Source: an uncultured Burkholderiales bacterium (lineage in GTDB: Bacteria > Pseudomonadota > Gammaproteobacteria > Burkholderiales > Burkholderiaceae). From it: a DNA stretch of 64,000 bases. The DNA is taken from positions 1-64,000 of the forward strand of contig CAMLJY010000033.1 of NCBI GenBank assembly GCA_946480465.1, read 5' to 3'. Numbering within the stretch: the first letter of the stretch is position 1; the number at the start of each line of letters is the position of its first letter. Below, in pieces: positions 15,819 through 23,881 of the stretch. The notes below the pieces were generated by a model. That model was not told where the DNA came from. It saw only the letters and a program-made list of their open reading frames with translations, and made no database searches. The translations under genes and the position numbers were made by a program.

Positions 15819-16976
15819 TCAGGCCGCGGTGCGCTGCCCGGGGGCGGCGCCGGTGACGGCGGTCAATGCACGCTCCAGGTTCGCCACCGTGCGGTCCACG
15901 TGCTGCAGCTTCTCCAGCCCGAAGAGGCCGACGCGGAAGGTCTTGAAGTCGGCCGGCTCGTCGCACTGCAGCGGCACACCGGCCGCGGTCTGCAGGCCCT
16001 GGGCGATGAAGGCCTTGGCGCTGTGCAGGCCGTCGTCGTCGGTGTAGCTGACGACCACGCCCGGCGCTTCGAAGCCTTCGGCCGCGACGCTGGGCAGGCC
16101 GTGCGCCATCATCAGCGCCCTCACCCGCCGGCCCAGCGTCCACTGCGCGGCGCGCAGCGCCTCGAAGCCGAGCGCGCGGGTCTGCAGCATGGCGTCGCGG
16201 GTGCGGGCCAGCGCGTCGGTCGGCATCGTCGCGTGGTAGGCGAAGCCGCCGCCTTCGTAGGCCTCCATCATCTGCAGCCACTTCTTGAGATCCGCGGCAA
16301 AGCTGCTGCTGGTGGTGCCGTCGATCGCGGCGCGGGCGCGTTCGCCCAGCATCACGAAGGCGCAGCAGGGCGAACCGCTCCAGCCCTTCTGCGGCGCGCT
16401 GACCAGCACGTCGACCCCGCTGGCCGCCATGTCGACCCACAGCGCGCCGGAGGCGATGCAGTCGAGCACGAAGAGGCCGCCCACCTCGTGCACCGCCTCG
16501 GCCACGGCCTTCAGGTAGGCGTCCGGCAGCACGATGCCGGAGGCGGTTTCCACGTGCGGCGCAAACACCACCTGCGGCCGCTGCGCGCGGATGGCGGCCA
16601 GCACCTCGTCCAGCGGTGCCGGCGCGAAGGCGGCCTGGCGGCCGGCGCGCACCGGGCGCGCTTTCAGCACCTGCTGGCTCTTGGCGATGCGGCCCATCTC
16701 GAGAATCTGCGACCAGCGGAAACTGAACCAGCCGTTGCGCAGTACCAACACGTCGCGGTCGGTGGCGAACTGGCGCGCCACCGCTTCCATGCCGAAGGTG
16801 CCGCTGCCGGGCACGACGATCGCCGCCCGCGCCTGGTAGGCCTCCTTCAGGACGCCCGAGATGTCGCGCATCACCTGCTGGAAGCGCTTCGACATGTGGT
16901 TCAGCGCACGGTCGGTGTAGACGACGGAGTACTCGAGCAGTCCGTCGGGGTCGACGTCGGGCAGCAGGCCGGGCAT
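15819..16976 (-). CDS. Class V aminotransferase (alanine-glyoxylate / serine-pyruvate type)
   Basis: 385 residues, PLP fold type I. It has VVPGSGTFGMEAVARQF near the N-terminus, the aspartate that pairs with the PLP ring in FVLDCIASGALWVDM, and the Schiff-base lysine in LVSAPQKGWSG. A C-terminal small domain contains FRVGLFGLEKL. Such enzymes transfer the amino group of alanine or serine to glyoxylate or pyruvate. ATG 16976 is selected because CAGGAGATC sits at ribosome-binding distance; the longer frame to 17000 lacks one. It is divergent from the Ku gene, with 199 bp between them. Confidence 0.85.
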   Translation of the reverse strand: MPGLLPDVDPDGLLEYSVVYTDRALNHMSKRFQQVMRDISGVLKEAYQARAAIVVPGSGTFGMEAVARQFATDRDVLVLRNGWFSFRWSQILEMGRIAKSQQVLKARPVRAGRQAAFAPAPLDEVLAAIRAQRPQVVFAPHVETASGIVLPDAYLKAVAEAVHEVGGLFVLDCIASGALWVDMAASGVDVLVSAPQKGWSGSPCCAFVMLGERARAAIDGTTSSSFAADLKKWLQMMEAYEGGGFAYHATMPTDALARTRDAMLQTRALGFEALRAAQWTLGRRVRALMMAHGLPSVAAEGFEAPGVVVSYTDDDGLHSAKAFIAQGLQTAAGVPLQCDEPADFKTFRVGLFGLEKLQHVDRTVANLERALTAVTGAAPGQRTAA

Positions 16977-17118
16977 GGGGATCTCCTGGGCGGGTCGCAA
17001 GGCAGGTGTCGCGCGAGCCTAACACCCGGCTTTCAAGGCCGCGGCCGGACTCTGGGATCGAGGGCGCGCCGCCGCCGGCGATGGCCGCACCGGCGCCCGG
17101 GCCGCGTTTCTGGGCCTT

Positions 17119-17146
17119 TTCAAACGGTTCCACCCGCTTCTATGCT
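17119..17146 (+). promoter_or_regulatory. Candidate promoter of the Ku gene
   Basis: TTCAAA (17119-17124), 16 bp, TATGCT (17141-17146). The -10 is preceded by C, giving CTATGCT, the form favoured by RpoS-type holoenzyme. The start codon is 30 bp downstream. Confidence 0.4.
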
Positions 17147-17175
17147 CGGGCCTTCGTCGACTTGGGAACCCCGCC

Positions 17176-18126
17176 ATGGCCGCCCGTTCGATCGCTTCGC
17201 TCTCGCTCAGCTTCGGCTTGGTCAACATCCCGGTGAAGCTGTATTCGGCGACCGAAAGCTCGTCGGCGGTGCGCTTCAACCTGCTGGCCAAGGACGGTTC
17301 GCGGCTGAAGCAGCAGTACGTGTCCGAGAAGACCGGCAAGGTCGTCGAGCGCGCGGAGATGGTCAAGGGCTACGAGTTCGAGAAGGACCATTTCGTGCTC
17401 TTCACGCCGGAGGAACTGAAGGCGCTGGACGAGGCGGCCAGCCACGTGATCGACATCGTGGCCTTCGTGCCCGAGAAGTCGGTCGACCCGATCTACTACG
17501 ACAAGGCCTACTTCCTGGCGCCCGACAAGCGCGGCGGCAAGCCTTATGCGCTGCTGGCCGCGGCGATGCGCGAAAGCGGCCGCTGCGCGCTGGCGCGCTG
17601 GAGCTGGAAGGCCAAGCAGTACGTGGTGCAGATCCGCGCCGCGGAAGACGGCCTGGTGCTGCAGCAGCTGCTCTACGCCGACGAGGTGCGCTCGCTGAAG
17701 GACCTGGGGATCGAGCATGCCGAGGTCTCGAAGGCCGAGCTGGCGCTGGCGATGCAGCTGATCGACCAGATCACCCAGGACGAGTACGACCCCACGCAGT
17801 TCAAGGACGAGGAGAAGGCCCGCGTGCTGGCCGCCATCGACCAGAAGATCGCCGGCCAGCAGGTGGTGGCCTCCGCGCGCGACGAGCAGCCCGCCGGCGG
17901 CGCGCAGGTGATCGACCTGATGGAAGCGCTGCGCGCCAGCCTGGGCCCGCGCCGCGCGAAGGGCGCGGCGGAACCGGCCGCCGCGCCCGCGCCGGCGAAG
18001 AAGTCCGCCGCCCGTGCGGCTCCCGCCGCGGAGCCCGCGCTGGCGGTGCGCAAGTCGGCCCGCCGCGCCGCGCCCGTGGCTGAACCCGCCGCGGCGCCCG
18101 CGCCGCGCGCCCGCGCCCGCAAGTGA
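17176..18126 (+). CDS. ku: Ku protein for non-homologous end joining
   Basis: 316 residues. The start MAARSIASLSLSFGLVNIPV is the classic bacterial Ku N-terminus, and the beta-barrel/bridge core extends to about 255 (KGYEFEKDHFVLFTPEEL, SVDPIYYDKAYFLAPDK). Bacterial Ku forms a homodimer ring that threads DNA ends and recruits LigD. The last 60 residues are an Ala/Pro/Lys/Arg-rich tail of repeated KKSAARAA and RKSARRAAP units, like the DNA-binding tails of extended Ku proteins. No ligD is present in the window. The stop overlaps the next start (GTGA). Confidence 0.95.
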   Translation: MAARSIASLSLSFGLVNIPVKLYSATESSSAVRFNLLAKDGSRLKQQYVSEKTGKVVERAEMVKGYEFEKDHFVLFTPEELKALDEAASHVIDIVAFVPEKSVDPIYYDKAYFLAPDKRGGKPYALLAAAMRESGRCALARWSWKAKQYVVQIRAAEDGLVLQQLLYADEVRSLKDLGIEHAEVSKAELALAMQLIDQITQDEYDPTQFKDEEKARVLAAIDQKIAGQQVVASARDEQPAGGAQVIDLMEALRASLGPRRAKGAAEPAAAPAPAKKSAARAAPAAEPALAVRKSARRAAPVAEPAAAPAPRARARK

Positions 18127-18995
18127 CGGCGCCGCAGGACCCCGCGCCGTACAGCCTGCGCGCGGTCGAGGAACTGCTGGGCTTGAAGCGCGGCGTGGTC
18201 GCGCGCTTCGTCGCGGCCGGTTTCGTGACGCCGCAGCGCGGCCCGCGCAACGCCTACCGCTTCAGCTTCCAGGACGTGGTGCTCCTGCGCACCGCGCAGG
18301 CGCTGGTCGCGGCCCAGGTGCCGCGGCGGCGGCTGCTGGCCTCGCTGCGGGCCTTGCGGTCGCGCCTGCCGCGCGAGATGCCGCTGTCCGGGCTGCGCAT
18401 CCAGGCGGTCGGGACCGACGTCGTCGTCAGCGAGGGCGGCGCGCGCTGGCAGGCCGATTCCGGGCAGCGGCTGCTGGATTTCGAGCTGCGGCAGGACGAA
18501 GGTGGCCATGTCGTGCTGCTGCACCACCGCGGGCCCGCGCATGCCGCGCCCGCCGACGACGCGCCCGCCTGGCATGCCCGTGCCGAGGCGCTGGAGGCGC
18601 AGAACCCGAGCGGTGCCGAGGCGGCGTACCGCGCCGCACTGGCGCGCGATCCCGGCCACGTCGCGAGCCTCGTGAACCTGGGTGCGCTGCTGTGCGACAC
18701 CGGCCGCTGCGCCGAGGCGGAGCGCCTGCTCGACGAAGGACACCGGCTGGTGCCCGACGATGCGGCGATCCTGTTCAACCTGGCGATCGCGCTGGAAGAC
18801 CTGGACCGCCCGGCCGAGGCTCTGCGGCGTTATGCGCAGTGCCTGGCGATCGACCCCGGCTTCGCGGACGCGCATTTCAACGCCGCCCGGCTGCACGAGC
18901 AGCTGGGCCATGCGCGCGAGGCGATCCGGCACTTCAATGCCTACCGGCGCCTGATGCCGCCGTCCGGCCAGCCGCCGGGCGATCCGGCGCCCTGA
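18123..18995 (+). CDS. MerR-like DNA-binding domain fused to TPR repeats, Ku partner gene
   Basis: 290 residues. Residues 10-80 form a MerR-type helix-turn-helix (YSLRAVEELLGLKRGVVARF, then NAYRFSFQDVVLLRTAQAL). A basic middle follows, and residues 155-280 contain about four TPR units (AEAAYRAALARDPGHVASLV, ILFNLAIALEDLDRPAEALR). The GTG start at 18123 overlaps the Ku stop, so the two are translationally coupled. It may regulate ku or act as a repair scaffold; both are inference. Confidence 0.8.
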   Translation: MTAPQDPAPYSLRAVEELLGLKRGVVARFVAAGFVTPQRGPRNAYRFSFQDVVLLRTAQALVAAQVPRRRLLASLRALRSRLPREMPLSGLRIQAVGTDVVVSEGGARWQADSGQRLLDFELRQDEGGHVVLLHHRGPAHAAPADDAPAWHARAEALEAQNPSGAEAAYRAALARDPGHVASLVNLGALLCDTGRCAEAERLLDEGHRLVPDDAAILFNLAIALEDLDRPAEALRRYAQCLAIDPGFADAHFNAARLHEQLGHAREAIRHFNAYRRLMPPSGQPPGDPAP

Positions 18996-19030
18996 CAGCG
19001 CCGGCGAAGCGCCGCGCGAGGGGCGGCGGT

Positions 19031-20002
19031 TCAGGGCTGGAGCATGCTGCCGCGGTCGCGCAGCAGCAGTTCGTGCATCTTCTCGAGGAACTGGCCCATG
19101 GCGAGTGGCTTGGTCCAGTAGCCGTCGGCGCCGGCGTCGAAGGCCGCCCGCATCTGGTGCGACATGACGTCGGCGGACAGCATGAACACGCGCAGGCCGG
19201 CCGTGGCGGGGTTGCTGCGGATCGGCCGCAGCACGTCCATGCCGCTGCCGTCGGCCAGCCGCATGTCCAGCAGCGTGACGCAGGGCCGCAGCATGGCCAT
19301 GGCCTCCAGCGCGCCACGCACGCTGGCGGTACGCAACACCCGCACCTTGGGCCAGCGCGCCAGCGCTTCCTCGATCAGGCAGTAGTCGACCTCATGGTCC
19401 TCGACGCACAGCACCGTGCCCTGTGGCTCTTCCGCCGGCAGCCCGCCGTCGTGCCGCATGGCAGCACGGGCTCCAGCCGCGGCGGCGCCACCGTCCAGCG
19501 CGATGCGCACGCGCGTGCCGGCGCCCAGCACGCTCTGCACCGTGACGCCGGGCCCCAGCGCGGCCTGCAGGCGCGCGGCCTGCTCGTCGCTCATGCCGAA
19601 CCCGGTGTCGGCGACGACCAGCGCCGGCCCGCCGCCGTCGTCGGCCAGGCCCAGCCACACCAGCCCGCCGACCAGGTTGTGCTCGACCGCGTTGGCCAGC
19701 ACCCTGAGCAGCCGCGGCCGCAGGACCGCGGCGTCTGGCACCGACCGGGCCAGGTCCGCCGACTGCAGATCCGACTCCACCGCCACCAGGCGCCGCGCCG
19801 CCTGCAGCGCCGCGGCAGGCAGCAAGTCGGCCAGCAGGTCGCCCAGGGTGCTGCAGGCGGCACTGTTGGCCTGCGGCCCCATGGCGCTGATGGGCCTGGC
19901 GGACCTGGAGGGCCTGGTCGCGCGGGCGGGCAGCAGCACGGGGGCCTCGGCAGGCACACGACCGGCGCGCGGGCCACGGATGCTGCTCGACACGAACTCC
20001 AC
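19031..20002 (-). CDS. HATPase-like plus receiver protein without a phospho-acceptor His
   Basis: About 323 residues with an uncertain start: GTG 20002 is used, an ATG at 20128 and one at 19879 are also in frame. The middle has HATPase motifs (LANAVEHNLVGGLVW, ADTGFGMSD, GAGTRVRIAL). The C-terminal receiver has VLCVEDHEVDYCLIEEAL, Asp in VTLLDMRLADGSG and WTKPLAMGQF. No HisKA helix or acceptor His is present before the ATPase, so autophosphorylation in the usual way is doubtful. It is divergent from a NarL-type regulator and may modulate it. Confidence 0.65.
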   Translation of the reverse strand: MEFVSSSIRGPRAGRVPAEAPVLLPARATRPSRSARPISAMGPQANSAACSTLGDLLADLLPAAALQAARRLVAVESDLQSADLARSVPDAAVLRPRLLRVLANAVEHNLVGGLVWLGLADDGGGPALVVADTGFGMSDEQAARLQAALGPGVTVQSVLGAGTRVRIALDGGAAAAGARAAMRHDGGLPAEEPQGTVLCVEDHEVDYCLIEEALARWPKVRVLRTASVRGALEAMAMLRPCVTLLDMRLADGSGMDVLRPIRSNPATAGLRVFMLSADVMSHQMRAAFDAGADGYWTKPLAMGQFLEKMHELLLRDRGSMLQP

Positions 20003-20175
20003 GCACGTTCTCCATGCCACTGTTGACGGCCGTCGATTCTTCGCCCCTGGCGCGCCAAGGGCTGTCGGAGTTGTTTGACTTGCGCCGTCGGGCATGTCCG
20101 GCGGCATACTCGACGGCACCGCGGCCACGTCCTCCGGCCGGCGGCGTGAACACCAGCCCGCCCTTTCCGTCCTGC

Positions 20176-20814
20176 ATGAGCCGCGTCTTCATCGTCGACG
20201 ACCACGCCATCATCCGCGAGGGCCTGCGCGTGCTGCTGCAGAGCGAGGGCCACGAGGTGGTGGGCGAAGCCGACGCGCCCACGCCCGCGGTGGTCGCCAT
20301 CGGCGAGACGCGGCCGGACGTCGTGCTGCTGGACCTCAACCTCGGCGAGCGCTCGGGCTTCGAGCTGCTGGGCGAGCTGGCACGGCGGCGCAATGACGTG
20401 GCGGTGATCATGCTGAGCATGTCCACCCAGCCCCGCCACGTGGCCGAGGCGCTGCGCCTGGGGGCGCGGGGCTATGTCCTGAAAGGCTCGGCCAGCAGCG
20501 AACTGCTGGCCGCGATCGAGGCGGTGGCCGCCGGCCGCCGCTACCTGGGCAAGGAAGAGTCGGACCTGGCCGTGCGTGGTCTCGCCGCGGCGCCCGAGGG
20601 GCAGGCCTCCGACCTGTCGCCGCGCGAGCGGCAGATCCTCGTCATGGTGTGCCGCGGCGCCACCAGCGCCGCGATCGCCGAGGTGCTGCACCTGTCGCCC
20701 AAGACCGTCGAGACCTACCGCAGCCGGCTGATGACCAAGCTGGGCCTGTCGGACGTGCCGGCGCTGGTGCGCTGGGCCATCCGCGAGGGCATGGTCGACG
20801 TGTCCGAACGCTGA
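20176..20814 (+). CDS. NarL/FixJ-family response regulator
   Basis: 212 residues. The receiver has FIVDDHAIIREGLRVLL, phospho-acceptor Asp53 in VVLLDLNLGERSG, and YVLKGSASSELL at the conserved Lys. The LuxR-type helix-turn-helix is DLSPRERQILVMVCRG and HLSPKTVETYRSRLMTKLGL. ATG 20176 begins directly at MSRVFIVDDH. It is probably a DNA-binding activator controlled by an unlinked kinase or by the HATPase-receiver protein encoded divergently. Confidence 0.9.
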   Translation: MSRVFIVDDHAIIREGLRVLLQSEGHEVVGEADAPTPAVVAIGETRPDVVLLDLNLGERSGFELLGELARRRNDVAVIMLSMSTQPRHVAEALRLGARGYVLKGSASSELLAAIEAVAAGRRYLGKEESDLAVRGLAAAPEGQASDLSPRERQILVMVCRGATSAAIAEVLHLSPKTVETYRSRLMTKLGLSDVPALVRWAIREGMVDVSER

Positions 20815-20904
20815 TGGGCGTGACGGGCGCGGCCGGCTCGCACTTGCGGCGCGCCGGCCACGCTCCTGGTTCGTTAGCTGAGCGGCCTCGGCCGCACCAT
20901 GCGC

Positions 20905-20949
20905 GCCTTCAGTGCCTTCAGTGCCTTCAGTGCCTTCAGTGCCTTCAGG
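20905..20949. repeat. 9-bp tandem repeat (GCCTTCAGT x5)
   Basis: Four exact copies of GCCTTCAGT and a fifth with a final G run from 20905 to 20949. The stop codon of the minus-strand GST gene (20945-20947) lies in the last unit, so repeat copy number changes would alter only the 3' flank. No role is known. Confidence 0.9.
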
Positions 20950-21649
20950 GCGCCGCCGGTGTCGCCAGCCCGCGCACGACCGCCGGGCGCTCGAGGAAGG
21001 CCTGGAGCACGCGTGCGACGTTGTCGAAGCGGTCGAATTCGACCAGCTCGCGCGCGCCGTAGAAGTCGATCAGGTTGCGCACCCAGGGCAGGATGGCGAC
21101 GTCGGCCATCGTGTATTCGTCGCCCATGATCCAGTCGCGGCCGGCCAGGCGCCCGTCCAGCACGCGCAGCAGGCGCTTCGATTCGTCGACGTAGCGGTCG
21201 CGCGGGCGCTTGTCCTCGTAGTCCTTGCCGGCGAATTTGTGGAAGAAGCCCACCTGGCCGAACATCGGCCCCACGCCGCCCATCTGCCACATCAGCCACT
21301 GCAGGGCTTCATAACGCCTTGCAGGAGCGGCAGGCCACAGGCGTCCGGTCTTCTCGCCCAGGTACGCCAGGATGGCGCCGGATTCGAACAGCGCCAGCGG
21401 CTCGCCGCCGGGGCCGTCCGGGTCGAGGATGGCCGGGATCTTGTTGTTCGGGTTCAGCGACAGGAACTCCGGCGACAGCTGGTCGTTGCGGTCGAAGGCG
21501 ACGCGGTGCGCCTCATAGGGCAGGCCGATCTCCTCCAGCGCGATCGACACCTTGACGCCGTTGGGCGTGGGCAGCGAGTACAGCTGCAGGCGGCCGGGGT
21601 GGGCGGGGGGCCATTTGCGCGTGATGGCGAAGCGGGTCAGGTCGGGCAT
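20945..21649 (-). CDS. Glutathione S-transferase (YghU/YfcG, Nu-class-like)
   Basis: 234 residues. The thioredoxin-like N-terminal domain has LYSLPTPNGVKVSIALEEIG, where the TPNG segment supplies the GSH-activating Thr/Asn of Nu-class enzymes. NPNNKIPAILD contains the cis-Pro, and FESGAILAYLGE follows. The C-terminal helical domain has DEYTMADVAILPWV, with the N-capping Ser/Thr-x-x-Asp. These enzymes reduce disulfides or peroxides using glutathione. It is convergent with the NarL-type regulator gene. Confidence 0.9.
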   Translation of the reverse strand: MPDLTRFAITRKWPPAHPGRLQLYSLPTPNGVKVSIALEEIGLPYEAHRVAFDRNDQLSPEFLSLNPNNKIPAILDPDGPGGEPLALFESGAILAYLGEKTGRLWPAAPARRYEALQWLMWQMGGVGPMFGQVGFFHKFAGKDYEDKRPRDRYVDESKRLLRVLDGRLAGRDWIMGDEYTMADVAILPWVRNLIDFYGARELVEFDRFDNVARVLQAFLERPAVVRGLATPAAP

Positions 21650-21710
21650 GGCGGGCGATTGTGCGCAGTGGCCGATGACCCTGCTGCGCCGCGGGCCGCA
21701 TCCCGCCGTG

Positions 21711-21962
21711 CTATCGGTAGAAGGCCTCGACCTTGCCCTTCAGCTTGATCAGCAGCGGCCGGCCCTTGCGGTCGACCGTCTTGCCCGCGGGCACCTTGAT
21801 CCAGCCTTCGCTGATGCAGTACTCCTCGACGTCGAAGCGCTCCTTGTCGTTGAAGCGGATGCCGACGTCGTGCTCGAACACGGCGGCCACGTGGTGCGGG
21901 CTGCGCGGGTCGGCGGACAGGTGGTCGGGCAGGGCGGGCGGGGTGCTGGGGACGTCGGTCAT
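21711..21962 (-). CDS. DUF3297 family protein
   Basis: 83 residues. It contains HHVAAVFEHDVGIRFNDKER and WIKVPAGKTVDRKGRPL, the recognisable signature of the small DUF3297 proteins (often annotated as glutathione peroxidase-linked). No signal peptide. It lies upstream of the GST gene on the same strand, 61 bp apart, so the two may be co-transcribed. Molecular role unknown. Confidence 0.8.
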   Translation of the reverse strand: MTDVPSTPPALPDHLSADPRSPHHVAAVFEHDVGIRFNDKERFDVEEYCISEGWIKVPAGKTVDRKGRPLLIKLKGKVEAFYR

Positions 21963-22017
21963 CGTGAGGGCTCCGGGGCCGTGTTCTCGTGGGGCGCCGA
22001 TTCTCGGCGATGAACGA

Positions 22018-23724
22018 TCAGCGGCCGCTGCGCCGGCCGCGGACCGGCACCGTGAGCGTCGAGCGCGCGCCGCGTGCGATCTTCACGCGGGCCGCCACCG
22101 GCGCCTCCGGCTTGGCGCGGTACATCGACTGGTCGGCGCGCAGCACGACCGACTCGGCATCGTCGCCGGCGCGCGCTTCGCTGACGCCGATGCTCACCGA
22201 CATTCGCAGGCCGGATGCCACCGATTCCCAGTCGAACTCGGCCACGGCCTGGCGGATGCGTTCGCACACCGGCCGCGCCTGCTCCTCGGGCGTGTCGTCG
22301 AAGAGCACGACGAACTCGTCGCCGGCCCAGCGCGCCGGCAGGTCCTGCTCGCGCACTTCGGACACCATGATCGCGGCGATGGTCTTCAGCACCCGGTCGC
22401 CCACCAGGTGCGTGAAGCGGTCGTTGACCGACTTGAACTTGTTGACGTCGACCATCGCCACCGACAGCGCCCGGCCGGCGGCCAGCGTGGCCGGCAGCTT
22501 CTGTGCCAGCACCTGCTCGAAATGGCGCCGGTTGGCAATGCCGGTCAGTGCGTCCTCCAGCGACCAGCGCTGGAACTCGCGCGAGGCCTGCAGCGCCTGC
22601 TGCAGGTGGCGCTCGCTCTGCCGCGCGCCCAGCTGCCAGGACACCATGGCCTCGCGGGCGCTCATGCCGTCCGCCACCACGCGGCGCTCGCGCTGGCGCA
22701 GCGCGCGGTGCTCGCGCAGCGCCTCGGCATGCTTGCCCTGCAGCTCGAAGACCTGCGCCAGCAGCAGCTGCGCCCGGCAGGCCATCTGCTCGTGCTCGAC
22801 GGCCAGCGCCATCTCCTTCATCTCGGTCAGCTCGCGCTGCGCCGCTGCCCAGTCACCGCGCTTCCAGCTCAGCTCGGCGCTGCACCAGCGCACGAAGCAG
22901 TCGAGCCAGGTCATGCCGCCGCACAGCGTGCGCGTGGCGGATTCGATCGCGAGCGTCGCCGCATCGAATCGGCCTTGCCATGCCGCCAGCAGCGCGGTGG
23001 AGGCCAGCGAGATCACCCGGCCCATCGCCCGCATGCCGGGCAAGGTGGACAGCCCCGCGCCGGCACGTTCGAGCAGCCAGCATTCCTGCAGCAGCTCTTC
23101 CATGTGGTCCAGGCTCTTCATCGTGCCGGTCTGGTAGCGCTCGTCGATCAGGCGCGAGGCCTCGACGAACACCTGGTTCAGGCGCGGCTGGTACACGCTG
23201 ACCGGCGGTACGCAGCGGCGCGCGCAAGCGACCGCGCGTTCCAGCGACGCCGCGCCGCGCACGTGATCGCCGCCCCAGGAGTAGGCCAGGCCGAGGCAGT
23301 TGTGCGCCAGCACCGTCTGCGGATGCGGCGCCCGCAGCGGCTGGGGCGCCGCGCCGCCGCCCTGGCGCGCCGCGGGGCTGCCTTCGCACAGGTGGACGCT
23401 GAGCAGCGCGGCCTCCACCGCTTCTTCGTTGCGCCCGAGCAGCATGGCGACGTGGGTGAGCGTGATCAGCGCGCCGGCTTCGCCGTGTGTGTCGCCCAGC
23501 TCTTCGAACAGTTGCGCCGCCCGCCGCGCGGAAGTCGCGGCGCGGCGCAGGCGCGAGCCGATGCGGTCGCAGTGGGCCAGGCAGGCCAGGGCCTGTGCCT
23601 CGAGCGGGGAACGGGTGCCGCGTGTGCCGTCGACCGCGGACTGCGCATGGTCACGCGCGTCCTGCAGGCGGCCGGCTTCCAGCGCGGCGTTCGCAGCGGC
23701 CAGTGCCGCTTCCGGCTTCTGCAT
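22018..23724 (-). CDS. TPR-like sensor diguanylate cyclase with AGDEF active site
   Basis: 568 residues. The N-terminal 380 residues are helical repeats of TPR/MalT type (AALAAANAALEAGRLQDARD, LAHNCLGLAYSWGGDHVRGA). The C-terminal cyclase domain has DALTGIANRRHFEQVL, MVDVNKFKSVNDRFTHLVGD and WAGDEFVVLFDD. The active-site motif is AGDEF (467-471) rather than GGDEF; AGDEF cyclases can be active. No membrane segment. ATG 23724 sits behind CCGAGG. It probably links binding of a partner to cyclic-di-GMP synthesis. Confidence 0.85.
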   Translation of the reverse strand: MQKPEAALAAANAALEAGRLQDARDHAQSAVDGTRGTRSPLEAQALACLAHCDRIGSRLRRAATSARRAAQLFEELGDTHGEAGALITLTHVAMLLGRNEEAVEAALLSVHLCEGSPAARQGGGAAPQPLRAPHPQTVLAHNCLGLAYSWGGDHVRGAASLERAVACARRCVPPVSVYQPRLNQVFVEASRLIDERYQTGTMKSLDHMEELLQECWLLERAGAGLSTLPGMRAMGRVISLASTALLAAWQGRFDAATLAIESATRTLCGGMTWLDCFVRWCSAELSWKRGDWAAAQRELTEMKEMALAVEHEQMACRAQLLLAQVFELQGKHAEALREHRALRQRERRVVADGMSAREAMVSWQLGARQSERHLQQALQASREFQRWSLEDALTGIANRRHFEQVLAQKLPATLAAGRALSVAMVDVNKFKSVNDRFTHLVGDRVLKTIAAIMVSEVREQDLPARWAGDEFVVLFDDTPEEQARPVCERIRQAVAEFDWESVASGLRMSVSIGVSEARAGDDAESVVLRADQSMYRAKPEAPVAARVKIARGARSTLTVPVRGRRSGR

Positions 23725-23766
23725 CGAGACCTCGGGGATGGCTCCCTGTTGTTCGCGCGCGTGCGC

Positions 23767-23795
23767 CCTATACCCGCGGCCGATCATATCGGCAA
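23767..23795 (-). promoter_or_regulatory. Candidate sigma70 promoter of the TPR-AGDEF gene
   Basis: Reading the minus strand, TTGCCG (23795-23790), 17-bp spacer, TATAGG (23772-23767). Spacing is ideal and the start codon is 43 bp downstream. Confidence 0.45.
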
Positions 23796-23881
23796 GGAAA
23801 TACCAGCCTTGCCAGCGGCGATGCCTTCTCCTACGCTGCGCCGCACTTTTGCACGGCGCGTGCCGCCAGGGAGGGACGACG

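Noticed and set aside
20831..20859. Terminator between the NarL-type regulator and GST genes
   Set aside because: GGCCGGC/GCCGGCC arms are only 7 bp with a 15-base GC-rich loop and no U-run; too weak to call.
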